A program made the translations under genes and the position numbers. Shown here piece after piece: positions 8,299 through 17,209 of a stretch of DNA of 64,000 bases; position 1 is the first letter of the stretch; each line of letters starts with the position of its first letter. The stretch is from the NCBI RefSeq assembly GCF_014204795.1, contig NZ_JACHMB010000001.1:4650001-4714000 (forward strand), given 5' to 3'. The DNA comes from Nonomuraea jabiensis (GTDB lineage: Bacteria > Actinomycetota > Actinomycetes > Streptosporangiales > Streptosporangiaceae). The notes beneath the pieces are model-generated. The model did not search any database. It was not told the DNA's origin and saw nothing but the letters and a program-made list of their open reading frames with translations.

Positions 8299-9149
8299 CG
8301 AGCGCCGAGGTACTCCCGCGCGAGACGACCGGCTCCGGGAGAGCGCGGAAGGTCGCCGCGCCGCCCCGAGCCGGCAAGGGGCGGTGGGCCGTCAGGGCGG
8401 CGTCCGTGGCGGCGGCGGCCGGGCTGTGGCAGCTGCTCACCGTGACCGACGCCCGGCTGTGGCTCAGGTTCGACCGGTTGCCGACGCTCGACGAGATCGC
8501 CCGCGAGGCGGCCAGGCAGCTCGCCACCCAGGTCTACCTGCTCGACCTGCTCCAGAGCCTGATCCGGATCCTCACCGGCTTCGGCCTGGCCACGGTGGCG
8601 GGCATCGGGGTGGGCGTGCTCGTGGGCAGGTCGGGCCGCACGCGTGACGTGCTGCTGCCGCTGCTGGAAGCCGTCCGCCCGATCCCGGCCATCGCGCTGG
8701 TGCCGGTGGCGATCCTGCTGTTCCCGACGGACGAGCAGGGCATCGTGTTCATCACGTTCGTGGCGGCGTTCTTCCCGATCATGGTGAGCACGCGCCACGC
8801 CGTGCGGGCGCTGCCGACGCTCTGGGAGGACGCGGTCAGGACGCTCGGGGGCGGGCGCTGCCACGTGCTCCGGTACGTCGTGCTGCCCGGGATCCTGCCG
8901 GGCGTGTTCGGCGGGCTGTCGGTCGGCATGGGCGTGTCGTGGATCTGCGTGATCTCGGCCGAGATGATCTCCGGCGAGTTCGGGATCGGCTACCGGACCT
9001 GGCAGTCGTACACGCTCGTGGACTACCCCGCGGTGATCGTCGGGATGATCACCATCGGCCTGCTCGGCTGGCTCACCTCGGCCGTGGTCGAGCTGGTCGG
9101 CCGCCGGATCACCCGCTGGCTGCCCCGGGCGGAAGGGAGCGGGCGATGA
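8295..9149 (+). CDS. ABC transporter permease, SsuC/TauC type
   Basis: A 284-residue inner-membrane protein with about six hydrophobic helices. The EAA loop that contacts the ATPase is EDAVRTLGGGRCHVLRYVVL. The family moves sulfonates, taurine, nitrate or thiamine precursors inward. The motif EAVRPIPAIALVPVAILLFP is typical of SsuC/TauC. The start ATG at 8295 overlaps the binding-protein stop (ATGA), and the end overlaps the ATPase start the same way, so the three are translationally coupled. Confidence 0.92.
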   Translation: MTSAEVLPRETTGSGRARKVAAPPRAGKGRWAVRAASVAAAAGLWQLLTVTDARLWLRFDRLPTLDEIAREAARQLATQVYLLDLLQSLIRILTGFGLATVAGIGVGVLVGRSGRTRDVLLPLLEAVRPIPAIALVPVAILLFPTDEQGIVFITFVAAFFPIMVSTRHAVRALPTLWEDAVRTLGGGRCHVLRYVVLPGILPGVFGGLSVGMGVSWICVISAEMISGEFGIGYRTWQSYTLVDYPAVIVGMITIGLLGWLTSAVVELVGRRITRWLPRAEGSGR

Positions 9150-9850
9150 CGGCGGGGCTGGGGTTCGCCCTCGACGGGCTGTCCCTCGGCTACGGCGGCG
9201 GCCTGGTGCTGCGCGAGGTCGATCTGGAGATCGTGCCGGGCGAGGTGCTGGTCGTCGTCGGGGCCTCGGGCTCCGGCAAGTCCACGCTGCTGCGGGCGCT
9301 GGCCGGGCTGCTGCCGCCGTACCAGGGGCGGATCCTCGCGGACGGCGCCGAGGTCGCGGGCACCTCGGGAGAGCGCGCGATGGTCTTCCAGGACGACGGC
9401 CTGCTGCCGTGGCGGACGGTCCGGCGCAACGTCGAGCTCCCGTTGAAGATCCGGGGAGTGGCGCGGCGCGAGCGCGCGGCGCAGGCGCGCGAGTGGATCG
9501 AGCGCGTGGGCCTCGCGGGGGCGCAGGACAAGCTGCCCCGCGAGCTGTCCGGCGGCATGCGGCAGCGCGTCCAGCTCGCCCGCGCGCTCGCGGGGGCGCC
9601 CAGGGCCGTGCTGATGGACGAGCCGTTCGGCGCGCTGGACGCCCAGACCCGGGCGCAGATGCAGCGCTTGCTGCTCGACGTGCTGCGCGGCACCCGGGCC
9701 ACCGTGATCTTCGTGACCCACGACGTGGACGAGGCGCTGCTGCTGGCCGACCGCGTGGTGGTGCTGGGCGGCCAGGACGTCCGCTCGGTGCTCGGCGTGG
9801 CCGGCGGCGACCGCGACGAACTGCGCGCCAGGATCCTGAAGGAGTTGTAG
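9146..9850 (+). CDS. ABC transporter ATP-binding protein, SsuB/TauB type
   Basis: A 234-residue ATPase with Walker A GASGSGKSTLL, Q-loop MVFQDDGLLPW, signature LSGGMRQRVQLARAL, Walker B AVLMDEPFGALD and the H-loop VTHDVDEAL. All catalytic residues are present. It powers the permease at 8295. Its TAG stop is followed directly by the ATG of the flavoprotein at 9851, so transporter and enzyme are made together. Confidence 0.93.
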   Translation: MTAGLGFALDGLSLGYGGGLVLREVDLEIVPGEVLVVVGASGSGKSTLLRALAGLLPPYQGRILADGAEVAGTSGERAMVFQDDGLLPWRTVRRNVELPLKIRGVARRERAAQAREWIERVGLAGAQDKLPRELSGGMRQRVQLARALAGAPRAVLMDEPFGALDAQTRAQMQRLLLDVLRGTRATVIFVTHDVDEALLLADRVVVLGGQDVRSVLGVAGGDRDELRARILKEL

Positions 9851-12511
9851 ATGGAGATCCCCCCGATCGAGGACCGCCTGAGCCTGGAGTGCGAGGTGCT
9901 CGTCGTCGGCGGCGGCACCGCGGGCACGATGGCCGCGATCACCGCCGCCGAGCGCGGCGCCGACGTCCTGCTGCTGGAGAAGGCGCACGTACGGCACAGC
10001 GGCGCGCTGGCCATGGGCATGGACGGCGTCAACAACGCCGTCATCCCCGGCAAGGCCACCCCCGAGGACTACGTCGCCGAGATCACCAGGGCCAATGACG
10101 GCGTCGTCAACCAGAAGACGATCTACCAGACCGCCACGAGGGGCCACGCGATGGTCCGGCGCCTGGAGCGGTACGGCGTGAAGTTCGAGAAGGACGAGTA
10201 CGGCGAGTACGCGGTGCGCAGGGTGCACCGCTCGGGCAGCTACGTCCTGCCGATGCCCGAGGGCAAGGACGTCAAGAAGGTCCTCTACCGGGTGCTGCGC
10301 CGCCGCGACATCAGGGAACGGGTCCGCATCGAGAACCGCGTCATGCCGGTCAGGGTTCTCACCTCGAACGGCCGGGCGGTCGGGGTCGCCGGGTTCGACA
10401 CCAGGTCGGGGCGGTTCGTCACGGTGCGGGCCGGCGCCGTGATCCTGGCCACCGGCGCCAGCGGGCGGCTCGGGCTGCCGGCCAGCGGCTACCTCTACGG
10501 CACCTACGAGAACCCCACCAACGCCGGCGACGGCCACGCCATGGCCTATCACGCGGGCGCCGAGCTCAGCGGCATCGAGTGTTTCCAGATCAACCCGCTC
10601 ATCAAGGACTACAACGGCCCGGCCTGCGCGTACGTGGCCAACCCGTTCGGCGGCTACCAGGTCAACAACCGGGGGGAGCGGTTCGTCGACTCCGACTACT
10701 GGTCGGGCCAGATGATGTCCGAGGTCGCCGCCGAGATCGCCTCGGCCCGCGGGCCGATCTACCTCAAGCTCACCCACCTGCCCGAGGAGACGATCTCCGC
10801 GGTGGAGGGCATCCTGCACACCACCGAGCGCCCCACCCGCGGCACCTTCCACGCCGGGCGCGGCCACGACTACCGCACCCACGACGTGGAGATGCACATC
10901 TCCGAGATCGGCCTGTGCGGCGGCCACTCCGCCTCGGGGGTCTGGGTGGACGAGCACGGCGCCACCACCGTGCCGGGCCTGTACGCGGCCGGCGACCTGG
11001 CCTGCGTGCCGCACAACTACATGATCGGCGCGTTCGTCTTCGGCGACCTGGCCGGGGCGCACGCGGCCGAGCACCACGTCCGGCCGGAGGCCCTGCCCGA
11101 GGACCAGATCGCGGAGGCGCACGCGCTGGTCTACCGCCCGCTGGCCAACCCCGACGGGCCGCCGCAGCAGCAGGTGGAGTACAAGCTGCGCCGCTTCGTC
11201 AACGACTACGTGGCCCCGCCGAAGACGGCCGCCAAGCTGGACATCGCGCTGGAGTCGTTCGAGCGGATGCGCGAGGAGATCGCGGCGATGGGCGCGCGCA
11301 CCCCGCACGAGCTGATGCGCTGCGTGGAGGTCACGTTCATCCGCGACTGCGCCGAGATGGCCGCCCGGTCCTCGCTCACCCGTACCGAGAGCCGGTGGGG
11401 CCTCTACCACGAGCGCGCCGACCTGCCCGGCCGCGACGACGGCACGTGGCTGTACCACCTGAACCTCCGCAAGCGGGCCGACGGCGCGATGGAGTTCGTC
11501 AAGCGGCCGGTGGAGCCGTACCTGGTGCCCGTGCCGGAGTTCGAGCCGGTCGCGGGCGAGCCGGTGCTGCTGGGCGCGCAGTCGGCGGCCACCGTGCGGC
11601 GCGCGGACGGCGCGCGGAAGGAGCGGGCGGCCGTGGGGCGCTCGCCCCGGATCCTGGAGCTGCACCGGCTGGCCGAGGAGCAGCCCGACGTGCGGCGGCT
11701 CGCCCCCTACCTCGCCGACCCCGACCCCAAGGTGCGGCGGGCCGCCATCGCCACGCTCACCGAGACCGTCCCCGAGGGGGCGGGGGAGGCGCTGGTCGCC
11801 GCGCTCGGGGACGGCCACGGCACCGTGCGGCGGGCCGCGGCGACCGGGCTGAGGGAGCTGGTCGAAGTGCTGCCGGCCACCCCTTCGCTGGGCGCGGCCC
11901 TGGCGGGGTGCCTGACCGGCGCGGACGCGGTCGTCCGGGCCACCGCGCTCGACGTGCTGCGCGCGCTGCGGCTCGGCGACCGGGAGGCGTTCGCGGCGGG
12001 GATCGGCGACCCCGACCGCCGGGTGCGCATCGAGGCGATCCGCGGGCTGGTCTCGCTCGACGAGGCCGGCCTGGTGGCCACGGCCGCCGCCGACCCGTCC
12101 CGCGAGGTGCGCGTATGGGTGGCGAAGGGTCTCGGCCTCATCGGCAGATCGACAGAGTCGCTGGCGGCGCTCGCGGACGACGCCGACCCGCTGGTCAGGG
12201 CCGCCGCGCTGGAGGCGTCCGGCGCCGCGGGCGTCCCGCTGGAGTCGCGGGCCGTCAAGGGGCTGGCGGACCCCGACTGGCAGGTACGCGTGGGCGCGGC
12301 CCGCTGCCTGGCCGCCGCCGACCCGGCCACGGCGATCGAACCGCTGGTCGCGGCCCTCTCGGACGCCAACCAGGACGTGCGCAAGGCCGCCGTGCTCGCC
12401 CTCGCCCCCTGGGCGACCGCCTCCGAGGTGGCCGCCGGGCTGCGCACCGTCATCGACGATCCGGATGCCGACGTACGGGCCTACGCCCGCCGGGCGATCG
12501 AGAAGAGCTAG
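9851..12511 (+). CDS. AprA-like FAD flavoprotein (fumarate reductase/APS reductase family) fused to HEAT repeats
   Basis: An 886-residue protein. Residues 1 to about 560 form a fumarate reductase/adenylylsulfate reductase alpha-type flavoprotein. The dinucleotide fold is LVVGGGTAGTMAAITAAERG, with later ENPTNAGDGHAMAYHAGAEL and VPGLYAAGDLACVPHN for FAD binding. Residues about 600-886 are HEAT-type repeats (for example PDVRRLAPYLADPDPKVRR and LADPDWQVRVGAARCLAA), which usually serve as protein-binding scaffolds. With the adjacent ferredoxin it forms an AprBA-like pair. It could reduce, oxidise or cleave an imported sulfur compound; the reaction is unproved. It ends at TAG 12509-12511, which is part of the CTAG duplicated by the following IS. 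Confidence 0.85.
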   Translation: MEIPPIEDRLSLECEVLVVGGGTAGTMAAITAAERGADVLLLEKAHVRHSGALAMGMDGVNNAVIPGKATPEDYVAEITRANDGVVNQKTIYQTATRGHAMVRRLERYGVKFEKDEYGEYAVRRVHRSGSYVLPMPEGKDVKKVLYRVLRRRDIRERVRIENRVMPVRVLTSNGRAVGVAGFDTRSGRFVTVRAGAVILATGASGRLGLPASGYLYGTYENPTNAGDGHAMAYHAGAELSGIECFQINPLIKDYNGPACAYVANPFGGYQVNNRGERFVDSDYWSGQMMSEVAAEIASARGPIYLKLTHLPEETISAVEGILHTTERPTRGTFHAGRGHDYRTHDVEMHISEIGLCGGHSASGVWVDEHGATTVPGLYAAGDLACVPHNYMIGAFVFGDLAGAHAAEHHVRPEALPEDQIAEAHALVYRPLANPDGPPQQQVEYKLRRFVNDYVAPPKTAAKLDIALESFERMREEIAAMGARTPHELMRCVEVTFIRDCAEMAARSSLTRTESRWGLYHERADLPGRDDGTWLYHLNLRKRADGAMEFVKRPVEPYLVPVPEFEPVAGEPVLLGAQSAATVRRADGARKERAAVGRSPRILELHRLAEEQPDVRRLAPYLADPDPKVRRAAIATLTETVPEGAGEALVAALGDGHGTVRRAAATGLRELVEVLPATPSLGAALAGCLTGADAVVRATALDVLRALRLGDREAFAAGIGDPDRRVRIEAIRGLVSLDEAGLVATAAADPSREVRVWVAKGLGLIGRSTESLAALADDADPLVRAAALEASGAAGVPLESRAVKGLADPDWQVRVGAARCLAAADPATAIEPLVAALSDANQDVRKAAVLALAPWATASEVAAGLRTVIDDPDADVRAYARRAIEKS

Positions 12512-14230
12512 CCCCGTTTTCCGCATGTGAGGTTGTTTGAAGATCGCTGGGTTGCTGTGGTGATCGTTGTCGCGGTATGACCTGGCTGGTGAGACAGCGC
12601 GCGGAGTGGGGTCGGGCCAGTGTCGAGAAGATACTGGGAGCGTTACCGGTGGTGGCAGGGTTCTGCTCCCGGCTGCGGATCCGGGAGCTGGTGGATGCGG
12701 CCTGCCCCGTACGCGATACCGCAGAGCTGACTCATGGCCAGGTGATCGAGGTGCTGGTGGCCAACCGGCTGACCTCGCCCGCTCCGCTGGTGCACGTCCA
12801 GGCATGGGCCAGGCAGTGGGCGGTGGGTGAGGCGTTCGGCGTCGAGCCCGAGTTGCTGAACGATGACCGGATCGGGCGTGCTCTGGATGCCATCGCCCCG
12901 CATCTGGATCAGCTCGTCGGATCGGTCGGGCTGGCCGCGATCGAGGCGTTCGGTATCGACGTGACCCGCTTGCACTGGGACATGACCTCGATCTCGCTGC
13001 ACGGCGACTACGACGATGCCGAGTCCGGCTTCGCACGACCCAGGTTCGGTCATCCCAAGGACCGGCGGCCGGATCTGAAGCAGATCCAAAGCGGGATCGC
13101 CGTCAGCTCCGACGGCGCGATCCCGGTCTTTCACCGTGCCTACGACGGCGCCGCAGGGGAAGTGGCCCAGGTCATCGGCGCTATGCAGGCCCTGCAACGG
13201 CTGGCCGGCCCGCAGCAGGTCCTCATGGTCGGCGATTCCAAGCTGATCTCTTACGCCAACCTGGCCGCGATGATCGCCGATGAGGTGGGTTTCATCGCCC
13301 CCGCCTCCAAGATGTTCATCAGCGCCCAGACGCTGGCCGGCCTCGATCTGGCCACGGCCCGGCCGGTGGATTACATCGCCGCCCGCGACGCCGGCAAGAG
13401 CGCCGACCGGCGCGGCGTCTGGCACGTGCACGAAGACACCATGACGCTGGCCGGGCCGCGCAAGAACGACCCGGTGCTGAGGCTGCGGCGCATCTTCGTG
13501 CATTCCTCGGCCCGCGCCCAGGCGGCCGCCAGCGCCCGGGCCAAGAAGCTGGATCGGGCTCGCGAAGATCTGGTCCGGCTGGAACGCGGCCTGGGCAGCC
13601 GCCACTATCCCGACGAGCAGGCGGTCACCGACCGGATCACCGCGATCGGCCGCGCCCGCCGGGTGAGCGCCTACCTGACCGCTGAGACCGGCACCGACCG
13701 GCTCACCGGCAAGCCCACCCTCGCCTGGCACTTCGACGCCCACGCCCTGGACGCTGAAGCCGCCACCGACGGCTGGTACGCCTTGCTGACCAACCTCGAC
13801 CCACGTCAGGCCGATACCGAACAAGTGCTGCGCCACTACAAAGGCCAGGAAGCCGTCGAGCGCCGCTACCAGGCGTTCAAAGGCCCGCTGGCCGTCACCA
13901 ACCTGTACCTCAAGAACAACCGCCGCATCAACGCGCTGATCACCGTCATCTGCCTGGCCCTGCTCATCTTCTGCCTGATCGAACGCCAAGTCCGCCTCGC
14001 ACTGGCCGCCCGCGGAGCGACCAAGGTCGACGGGTTGTACGCCGGCAGGCCCGCCGTTCCCACCGGCAAGCTCGTCCTGGACGCGCTGACTGGCATCCGG
14101 CTGATCCCGGGCATCGGGCAGTCACCCCCGACCATCCCGCAACCCACCGATCTTCAACTCCATCTCCTGGACCTCCTCGACATCGATCCACGAGACCTCC
14201 GCTGAAGATCGCTCACATGCGGAAACGGGG
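12512..14230 (+). mobile_element. Insertion sequence, IS1634-like, complete
   Basis: A 1719-base element. The ends are inverted repeats: left CCCCGTTTTCCGCATGTGAG, right the complement with one T fewer. It is flanked by CTAG direct copies at 12508-12511 and 14231-14234. The left copy contains the stop codon of the flavoprotein gene and the right copy contains the stop of the convergent Rrf2 gene. It holds one intact transposase (12577-14205). The intact ends and reading frame suggest recent insertion. Confidence 0.88.
12577..14205 (+). CDS. IS1634-like (DDE, IS4-related) transposase
   Basis: A 542-residue transposase. The N-terminus resembles the DUF4277 domain of IS1634-type transposases. 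The DDE core is suggested by VTRLHWDMTSISLHGD, VLMVGDSKLIS and, near the end, QVLRHYKGQEAVERRYQAFK, which carries the YxxE-type region. The frame is intact. It catalyses cut-and-paste movement of the surrounding element. Family assignment is from general pattern; a search would settle the subgroup. Confidence 0.85.
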   Translation: MTWLVRQRAEWGRASVEKILGALPVVAGFCSRLRIRELVDAACPVRDTAELTHGQVIEVLVANRLTSPAPLVHVQAWARQWAVGEAFGVEPELLNDDRIGRALDAIAPHLDQLVGSVGLAAIEAFGIDVTRLHWDMTSISLHGDYDDAESGFARPRFGHPKDRRPDLKQIQSGIAVSSDGAIPVFHRAYDGAAGEVAQVIGAMQALQRLAGPQQVLMVGDSKLISYANLAAMIADEVGFIAPASKMFISAQTLAGLDLATARPVDYIAARDAGKSADRRGVWHVHEDTMTLAGPRKNDPVLRLRRIFVHSSARAQAAASARAKKLDRAREDLVRLERGLGSRHYPDEQAVTDRITAIGRARRVSAYLTAETGTDRLTGKPTLAWHFDAHALDAEAATDGWYALLTNLDPRQADTEQVLRHYKGQEAVERRYQAFKGPLAVTNLYLKNNRRINALITVICLALLIFCLIERQVRLALAARGATKVDGLYAGRPAVPTGKLVLDALTGIRLIPGIGQSPPTIPQPTDLQLHLLDLLDIDPRDLR

Positions 14231-14632
14231 CTAGCCGGAGGCGGGGTCCTTGGCCGCCGTGGTGACGACGTCAGCGAGCGTGACCTCGGTCAGCAGGGCG
14301 TGCTCGTGCTCGCGCATCGCCGTCCAGATGTCGGTGAGCGGGCCGGCCACGCCGGGAAAGCGCTCGATCTCGTCCTCGATCCCCTCCGTCACGCGGATGA
14401 CGTCGGCGAGGGTGATCTCCTCGGCCGGCCGGGCCAGCCAGTAGCCTCCGTCAGGTCCCCGCTGGCTGCGCACGAGCCCGGCCCGGCGCAACTGCAGCAG
14501 GATGTTGTCACAGAACCGGCGCGGGATGTCCTGGCTGGCGGCGATCTTCTCGGCGGGCAGCGGGCCAGGTGGCGCCGCCGCGAGGGCGACGGCGGCGCGC
14601 AGGGCATAGTGGGTGCGGGCAGAGATCCTCAT
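14231..14632 (-). CDS. Rrf2-family regulator, last gene of the sulfate transport operon
   Basis: A 133-residue protein that begins MRISARTHYALRAAVALAAA, with the wing LVRSQRGPDGGYWLARP, as in Rrf2 proteins. The three-cysteine Fe-S cluster of IscR/NsrR is absent; only one cysteine is seen. This is like CymR-type Rrf2 members that sense cysteine supply through protein contacts. Its start overlaps the cysA stop by 4 bases (ATGA), so it is translated with the sulfate transporter and probably controls sulfur uptake. Its stop is in the CTAG copied by the neighbouring IS. Confidence 0.88.
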   Translation of the reverse strand: MRISARTHYALRAAVALAAAPPGPLPAEKIAASQDIPRRFCDNILLQLRRAGLVRSQRGPDGGYWLARPAEEITLADVIRVTEGIEDEIERFPGVAGPLTDIWTAMREHEHALLTEVTLADVVTTAAKDPASG

Positions 14633-15603
14633 CAGGCCGTGGTCGTGCTCAGGGCGAGGGAGCGGGCGGCCGGGCTGGGCCACACGTGGATGACCTGGTC
14701 CGGACGCAGGTTCAGGCGCTCGGCGGTGCTCCGGGTGACCTGGGCCCAGGCCTCCTGGCCGTCGATGAGCAGCTCCACGCGCACCTCGAAGCCGAGCCGG
14801 ACGATACGGGTGACCGTGGCAGGGATGCTGCCGTCCTCCGGGGTGGTGCCGATCTCGATGTCGTGCGGGCGCACCAGGTGGCCGTCCAGCTCGGTGACCG
14901 GGCCGAGGAAGCGCATCACGAACGGGTCGGCCGGGTTGTCGTAGACCTCCGTGGGGCTGCCGATCTGCTTCACCTGCCCGTCGGCCAGCACGACGATGGT
15001 GTCGGCGACCTCGATCGCCTCCTCCTGGTCGTGGGTGACGAACACGGTGGTGACGTGCACCTCGTCGTGCAGGCGGCGCAGCCACGTCCGCAGCTCCTTG
15101 CGTACCTGGGCGTCCAGGGCGCCGAAGGGCTCGTCGAGCAGCAGGACCTGCGGCTCGACCGCCAGCGCGCGAGCCAGCGCCATGCGCTGGCGCTGGCCGC
15201 CGGAGAGCTGGGCGGGGTAGCGGTCGGCGAAGTTCTCCAGGTGGACCAGCTCCAGCAGCTCCATCACGCGCTTGCGGATCTCGTCCTTGGGTCGTTTGCG
15301 GATCTCCAGGCCGAAGGCGACGTTCTTGAACACGCTCATGTGCTTGAACGCCGCGTAGTGCTGGAAGACGAAGCCGACATTGCGCCGCTGGGGCGACAGC
15401 CTGGTGGCGTCCACGCCGGAGATGAGCACGGTGCCCGTGTCAGGGGTCTCCAGCCCGGCGATGACGCGCAGCAGCGTCGACTTGCCGCCGCCGCTGGGGC
15501 CGAGCAGCGCGGTCAGGGATCCGGCGGCCACGTCGATGGAGACGTCGCTCAGCACCGGCGTTCCCCCGAACGCCTTGTTGACGCCGCTTACTTGGATGGC
15601 CAT
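14632..15603 (-). CDS. cysA: Sulfate/thiosulfate ABC transporter ATP-binding protein
   Basis: A 323-residue ATPase. Walker A is GPSGGGKSTLLR, Q-loop VFQHYAAFKHMSVF, signature LSGGQRQRMALARAL, Walker B LLLDEPFGALD and H-loop VTHDQEEAIEVAD. The C-terminal about 90 residues form a TOBE-like regulatory region (LVRPHDIEIGTTPEDGSIPA), as in CysA. It drives import of sulfate or thiosulfate with CysT and CysW upstream. The gap to cysW is 5 bases. Confidence 0.93.
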   Translation of the reverse strand: MAIQVSGVNKAFGGTPVLSDVSIDVAAGSLTALLGPSGGGKSTLLRVIAGLETPDTGTVLISGVDATRLSPQRRNVGFVFQHYAAFKHMSVFKNVAFGLEIRKRPKDEIRKRVMELLELVHLENFADRYPAQLSGGQRQRMALARALAVEPQVLLLDEPFGALDAQVRKELRTWLRRLHDEVHVTTVFVTHDQEEAIEVADTIVVLADGQVKQIGSPTEVYDNPADPFVMRFLGPVTELDGHLVRPHDIEIGTTPEDGSIPATVTRIVRLGFEVRVELLIDGQEAWAQVTRSTAERLNLRPDQVIHVWPSPAARSLALSTTTA

Positions 15604-15608
15604 GAGGT

Positions 15609-16391
15609 TCAGCCCTTCGGGCGCAGGATCTTGGTGAGCAGGAGGGTGACGACCGCCACCAGCGCGAGCGCGGTCGCGGCGGCGAAGGCGGAGGCTTCGT
15701 CGAAGTTCTGGAAGCGTTCCTCCACGAACAGGGTCAGCGTCTGGGTCTTCTCGACCAGGCGGCCGGAGACGACGGCGACCGCGCCGTACTCGCCCAGCGC
15801 CCGGGCCAGGCAGAGCACGACCCCGTAGGCGAGGGCCCAGCGGATCCCGGGGATGGTGATGCGGCGGAAGGTCTGCCAAGGGCCGGCGCCGAGCGTGCGG
15901 GCCGCCTGCTCCTGCTCGTCTCCGAGCTCCTCCAGGACGGGGATCACCTCCCGGATGACCAGGGGCAGGGAGATGAAGACGGCCGCCATGACCATGCCGG
16001 GGATGGAGAAGATGACCTGGACGCCGAGGTTCTCCAGCCATCCGCCCACCGGGGCGAAGCGGCCGTAGACCAGGATCAGCGCCAGGCCCACCACGACCGG
16101 GGAGACGGCCATGGGCAGGTCGATGAGGGCGTTCAGCAGGCGCTTGCCGGGGAAGTCGTGCCGTACCAGGAGAATCGCCGTGCCGACCCCGAAGACGGTG
16201 TTGGCCAGCACGGCCCAGAACGCGACGATCAGGGTGACGCGGAACGCCGACTGGGCCTGGGGCGTGGTGAGCGCCTCCAGCACCGGGCCGAGACCGTTCT
16301 CGAAGGTGCGCCAGCCGATGAGCACGACCGGCAGCACGAGCAGGAACAGCAGGTAGACGAGAGCGAGCGCGCGGAGTCCGTATTTAGCCAC
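15609..16391 (-). CDS. cysW: Sulfate ABC transporter permease CysW
   Basis: A 260-residue membrane protein with about six helices and an EAA loop (EEQAARTLGAGPWQTFRRIT-like, here beginning DEQEQAARTLGAG). Motifs LPMAVSPVVVGLALILVYG and ALGEYGAVAVVSG are characteristic of CysW. It pairs with CysT to form the channel. It overlaps the cysT stop by 8 bases, indicating translational coupling. Confidence 0.93.
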   Translation of the reverse strand: MAKYGLRALALVYLLFLLVLPVVLIGWRTFENGLGPVLEALTTPQAQSAFRVTLIVAFWAVLANTVFGVGTAILLVRHDFPGKRLLNALIDLPMAVSPVVVGLALILVYGRFAPVGGWLENLGVQVIFSIPGMVMAAVFISLPLVIREVIPVLEELGDEQEQAARTLGAGPWQTFRRITIPGIRWALAYGVVLCLARALGEYGAVAVVSGRLVEKTQTLTLFVEERFQNFDEASAFAAATALALVAVVTLLLTKILRPKG

Positions 16392-17202
16392 GGCGGCTGC
16401 CCCATCGCTGCAGCAGGTCCAGCAGGACCAGCGTCACCAGGGCGACGACGAGCAGGACCGTGGAGACCGCCGCCGCGCCGATCGGGTTGTCGGTTTCGAT
16501 CTGACCGAAGATTTGCACCGAGGCCACCTGGGTCTTGAACGGGAGGTTTCCCGAGATCAGCACGACGGAGCCGATCTCGGCCATCGATCGGGAGAACGCC
16601 AGCGCGGTGCCCGACAGCATGGCCGGCACCAGGTTGGGCAGGATGACGCGCCGGAAGATCTGCGCCGTGCTCGCGCCGAGCGAGGCCGCGGCCTGCTCCA
16701 TGTCCCTGTCGAGCTCCAGCAGGACCGGCTGGACCGTGCGCACCACGAACGGGAGGGTGACGAACAGCAGCGCCAGCACCACGCCGGCGCGGCTGTAGGC
16801 CAGGTCGACGCCGAGCGGGCTCTGCGGGCCGTACAGCGCCAGCAGCACCAGCCCGGCCACGATGGTGGGCAGCGCGAACGGCAGGTCGATGAGCGTGTCG
16901 ACCACGGCCTTGCCGGGGAAGCGGTCCCGCACCAGCACCCAGGCGATGACCGTGCCCATGACCAGGTTGATCACGGCCACGATCGCCGAGGCGCCGATCG
17001 TCAGCGAGAGTGCCGCCCAGGCGTCCGGCGTGGTGACCGCGTCCCAGAAGTAGGCGATCCCCCGCTCCTGAGAGCGCAGCACCACGGCGGCCAGGGGGAT
17101 CAGCACGATCAGGCTCAGGTACAGGACGGCCGCGCCCAGCCCGAGCGCAGTGCCCCGCTTCTGGCTGAGCGCCGCCCTGGAGACGACAGTCTGTGTGGAC
17201 AC
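16384..17202 (-). CDS. cysT: Sulfate ABC transporter permease CysT
   Basis: A 272-residue permease with about six membrane helices. Typical CysT features are DLPFALPTIVAGLVLLALYG, the EAA-loop segment AAASLGASTAQIFRRVILPN and RSMAEIGSVVLISGN. It begins 7 bases after the sbp stop. Together with CysW it forms the heterodimeric sulfate channel in the membrane. Confidence 0.93.
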   Translation of the reverse strand: MSTQTVVSRAALSQKRGTALGLGAAVLYLSLIVLIPLAAVVLRSQERGIAYFWDAVTTPDAWAALSLTIGASAIVAVINLVMGTVIAWVLVRDRFPGKAVVDTLIDLPFALPTIVAGLVLLALYGPQSPLGVDLAYSRAGVVLALLFVTLPFVVRTVQPVLLELDRDMEQAAASLGASTAQIFRRVILPNLVPAMLSGTALAFSRSMAEIGSVVLISGNLPFKTQVASVQIFGQIETDNPIGAAAVSTVLLVVALVTLVLLDLLQRWGSRRG

Positions 17203-17209
17203 GTGGTCC

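Noticed and set aside
9023..13036. Very long (1337-residue) minus-strand open frame across the ABC/flavoprotein genes
   Set aside because: It opposes well-supported genes, is rich in Arg/Pro/His as shadow frames are, and crosses the IS border.
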